A DNA stretch of 64,000 nt from Rhipicephalus microplus (taxonomy: Eukaryota; Arthropoda; Arachnida; Ixodida; Ixodidae), in the NCBI RefSeq assembly GCF_043290135.1, contig NC_134704.1, positions 24,678,501 to 24,742,500 of the forward strand. Reading direction: 5' to 3'. Shown piece by piece: positions 62,636 to 64,000 of the stretch. Position 1 is the stretch's first letter. Each line of letters begins with the position of its first letter. Both the position numbers and the translations under genes were made by a program. Under the pieces are notes generated by a model. The model worked only from the letters and a program-made list of their open reading frames with translations. It had not been told where the DNA came from and did no database searches.

Positions 62636-63667
62636 TTGGTAGTAGCCTTTCCTTTGCTCTCTCGTTACGATGTTCGAGTGTACATAGACGAACCTGGGTG
62701 CATACAAGGAAGACCTGAGCTTCCTCTGCGCAGCCCACGCACATGCGCGTTTTCTCTACTAGGTGTGAAATTTTGTGTTTCTTTCTCTGCTCAGAATGGA
62801 CTTACGTGTTGCAAGCAAACCAGCCGTTGTGGTGCTCACGAACAAAGCTCACCAAGGGGGAAACGTTTTGCGTGAGCGGTTTTCCTCGAAACGTCGCGAG
62901 AAAGCAAGAAGAACGAGAAGCGGAGGATGCAAATACTTTTTTTTATGTTTGTGTCACGACGCTGATAGTTCTGCGTCACTGATGTATCCAGACGAATCGC
63001 AAATTTTTACCGGTATACTATAATGAAGGCTGGAAAAATGTGGGTTCGCACGGAATAACGAAAATTGTACTATCACCTTGTTTGTAATTTTCTTTGCTGT
63101 GTACCATTGTTTTTTTTTTTACATGTGACATTCTTGATTTGCTTTTCTGCTCATAGTTTCATATTTTGTGTGAAGGTGTAGCTCGTTGTCCGTGTTATGA
63201 ATGGTAGCATTCGCTGTGACCTTGTAAAAATGATGATCTGTGCCATTCAACCTGTATTGCATTTTTCTTATGCCTACGTATGTGTGGCTATTGTTCTTGT
63301 ATCACTATTTTTCTATGCCTTAAATTCCAGTGCCATGGCAATAATAGTTTCTAGTATAGTTAGCAAAAAAATCATAAAATGTGAGAGCCAAGGCCGTACG
63401 TATGTGTAAAAGATAATGACCCGTAACAAGTTGCAAAGAACGATTTTTTTAATTACCTTACCACTGTATTCAGGTGATATAGCGTTACCTAGTTGTCTCT
63501 GACATGCAGCGCTGAAGCTGGACTATGAAGTATTTGGCTTTTGGTTTGAAAAATGTGTTTCCAGGCACTTGCAGGAATTTCAGCTTTCGGACTATCAAGT
63601 ACCGGGAATGGTATAATACCATTTCCGGGAATGGGGACTACCAGTCTGGGTGAGCTCTTTTACATTT

Positions 63668-64000
63668 AGATGCGGAGCATCTCTCGCTCAGGTCTATGTC
63701 CGGCAGCTTCGGCGTTGGCGTCCACACTCATACTACGCATGCGCGACTCTGCTTCTTCCTTCTCTCCAACAGCTGCGCGTTACTCTCTCTCCACTTCGCT
63801 CCTATCACCTACTTGCGCTTCTCCTGCGTCCTCGCTTCTGCTCTTGCTCAAGTCTATGTACCGCGGCGTTGGCGTCCGCACTCACACTACGCAAGCGCGA
63901 CTCTGCTCCTTCCCTCTCTCCAACAGCTGCGCGTTACTCTCTCTCCACTTCTCTCGTATCACCTGCTTGCGCTTCTCCTGCCGCTCCTCGCTTCTGCTCT
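63668..64000. repeat. Tandem duplication of about 155 bp starting with the GATGCGGAGCATC motif
   Basis: AGATGCGGAGCATCT is followed by a unit beginning GCTCAGGTCTATGT, running through GCGTTGGCGTCC, CTCCAACAGCTGCGCGTTAC and CACTTGCGCTTCTCCTG-like sequence. The unit repeats from about 63848 and continues past the window end. Confidence 0.88.

Larger units (their letters stand above)
60006..64000 (+). other. Receptor intron 9 or downstream sequence, no S2 exon found
   Basis: Holds repeat element copy 2 (60235-60605), a (CTGT)n array, a 10-bp hairpin (62106-62132), a (TAG)n array (62562-62635) and a tandem duplication at the end (63668-64000). Candidate exons were checked for phase-0 continuation; the best (62807 onward, after TTTCTCTGCTCAG) stops after 26 codons and lacks S2 features. 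The stretches 60610-62100 and 62650-63660 are otherwise unassigned. Confidence 0.6.

Noticed and set aside
62807..62875. Terminal receptor exon after TTTCTCTGCTCAG
   Set aside because: Phase 0 is open for only 26 codons with no S2 or final helix features; the receptor needs about 150 more residues.

Overview
The window is nuclear DNA of a hard tick, probably a metastriate such as Rhipicephalus, Hyalomma or Dermacentor. The evidence is a set of tRNA-derived SINE copies with the tick 'Ruka' layout (Pol III A/B-box head, then a tail ending in a TGATTGATATGTGGGG-type motif), small exons split by kilobase introns full of repeats, and tick-type repeat families. The genus is inference. Nothing bacterial or viral was seen.

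Two host protein genes, both on the + strand, fill most of the window. (1) About 1.4-21.5 kb holds the 3' nine coding exons of an SLC22-family organic ion transporter (major facilitator superfamily). All eight junctions agree in reading phase and give 433 residues from the second transmembrane segment to the stop at 21494-21496. The first exons lie left of the window. (2) About 27.4-60.0 kb holds an ionotropic-receptor-type glutamate receptor gene. I assembled nine phase-compatible exons (432 residues): a signal-peptide exon, an N-terminal domain, ligand-binding lobe S1, M1, the pore and M3. The S2 lobe and last membrane segment were not found and probably lie right of the window. Two exons are small (58 and 88 bp) and show up only through motif and phase logic.

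Introns and the intergenic 21.5-27.4 kb are mostly mobile-element debris. At 38.97-41.05 kb there is a diverged tandem duplication in which each unit took a different insertion, one of them an RTE-type LINE 3' end with target-site duplication. At 41.4-45.0 kb lies a decayed L1/Tx1-like LINE on the - strand whose reverse transcriptase box reads YADN. At 53.5-54.3 kb is an RNase H-bearing LINE tail. At 56.2-57.2 kb is a DUF6570-like (Helitron/PIF1-associated) fragment beside an inverted-repeat-bounded Tc1/mariner remnant. At 12.86-13.15 kb is a MITE-like element with long terminal inverted repeats. SINE copies are numerous and five have clear target-site duplications. Microsatellites include a 418-bp (GTC/GTT) array inside the transporter gene.

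The two genes are unrelated in function: one moves organic solutes across the plasma membrane, the other is a candidate chemosensory or synaptic ligand-gated channel. They sit tandemly on one strand about 5.9 kb apart. I found no evidence of a new multi-gene system. The items most worth a second look are the receptor gene model, a receptor splice acceptor lying against a hairpin repeat, the long-TIR element, and a dispersed repeat family carrying a conserved 17-bp palindrome.
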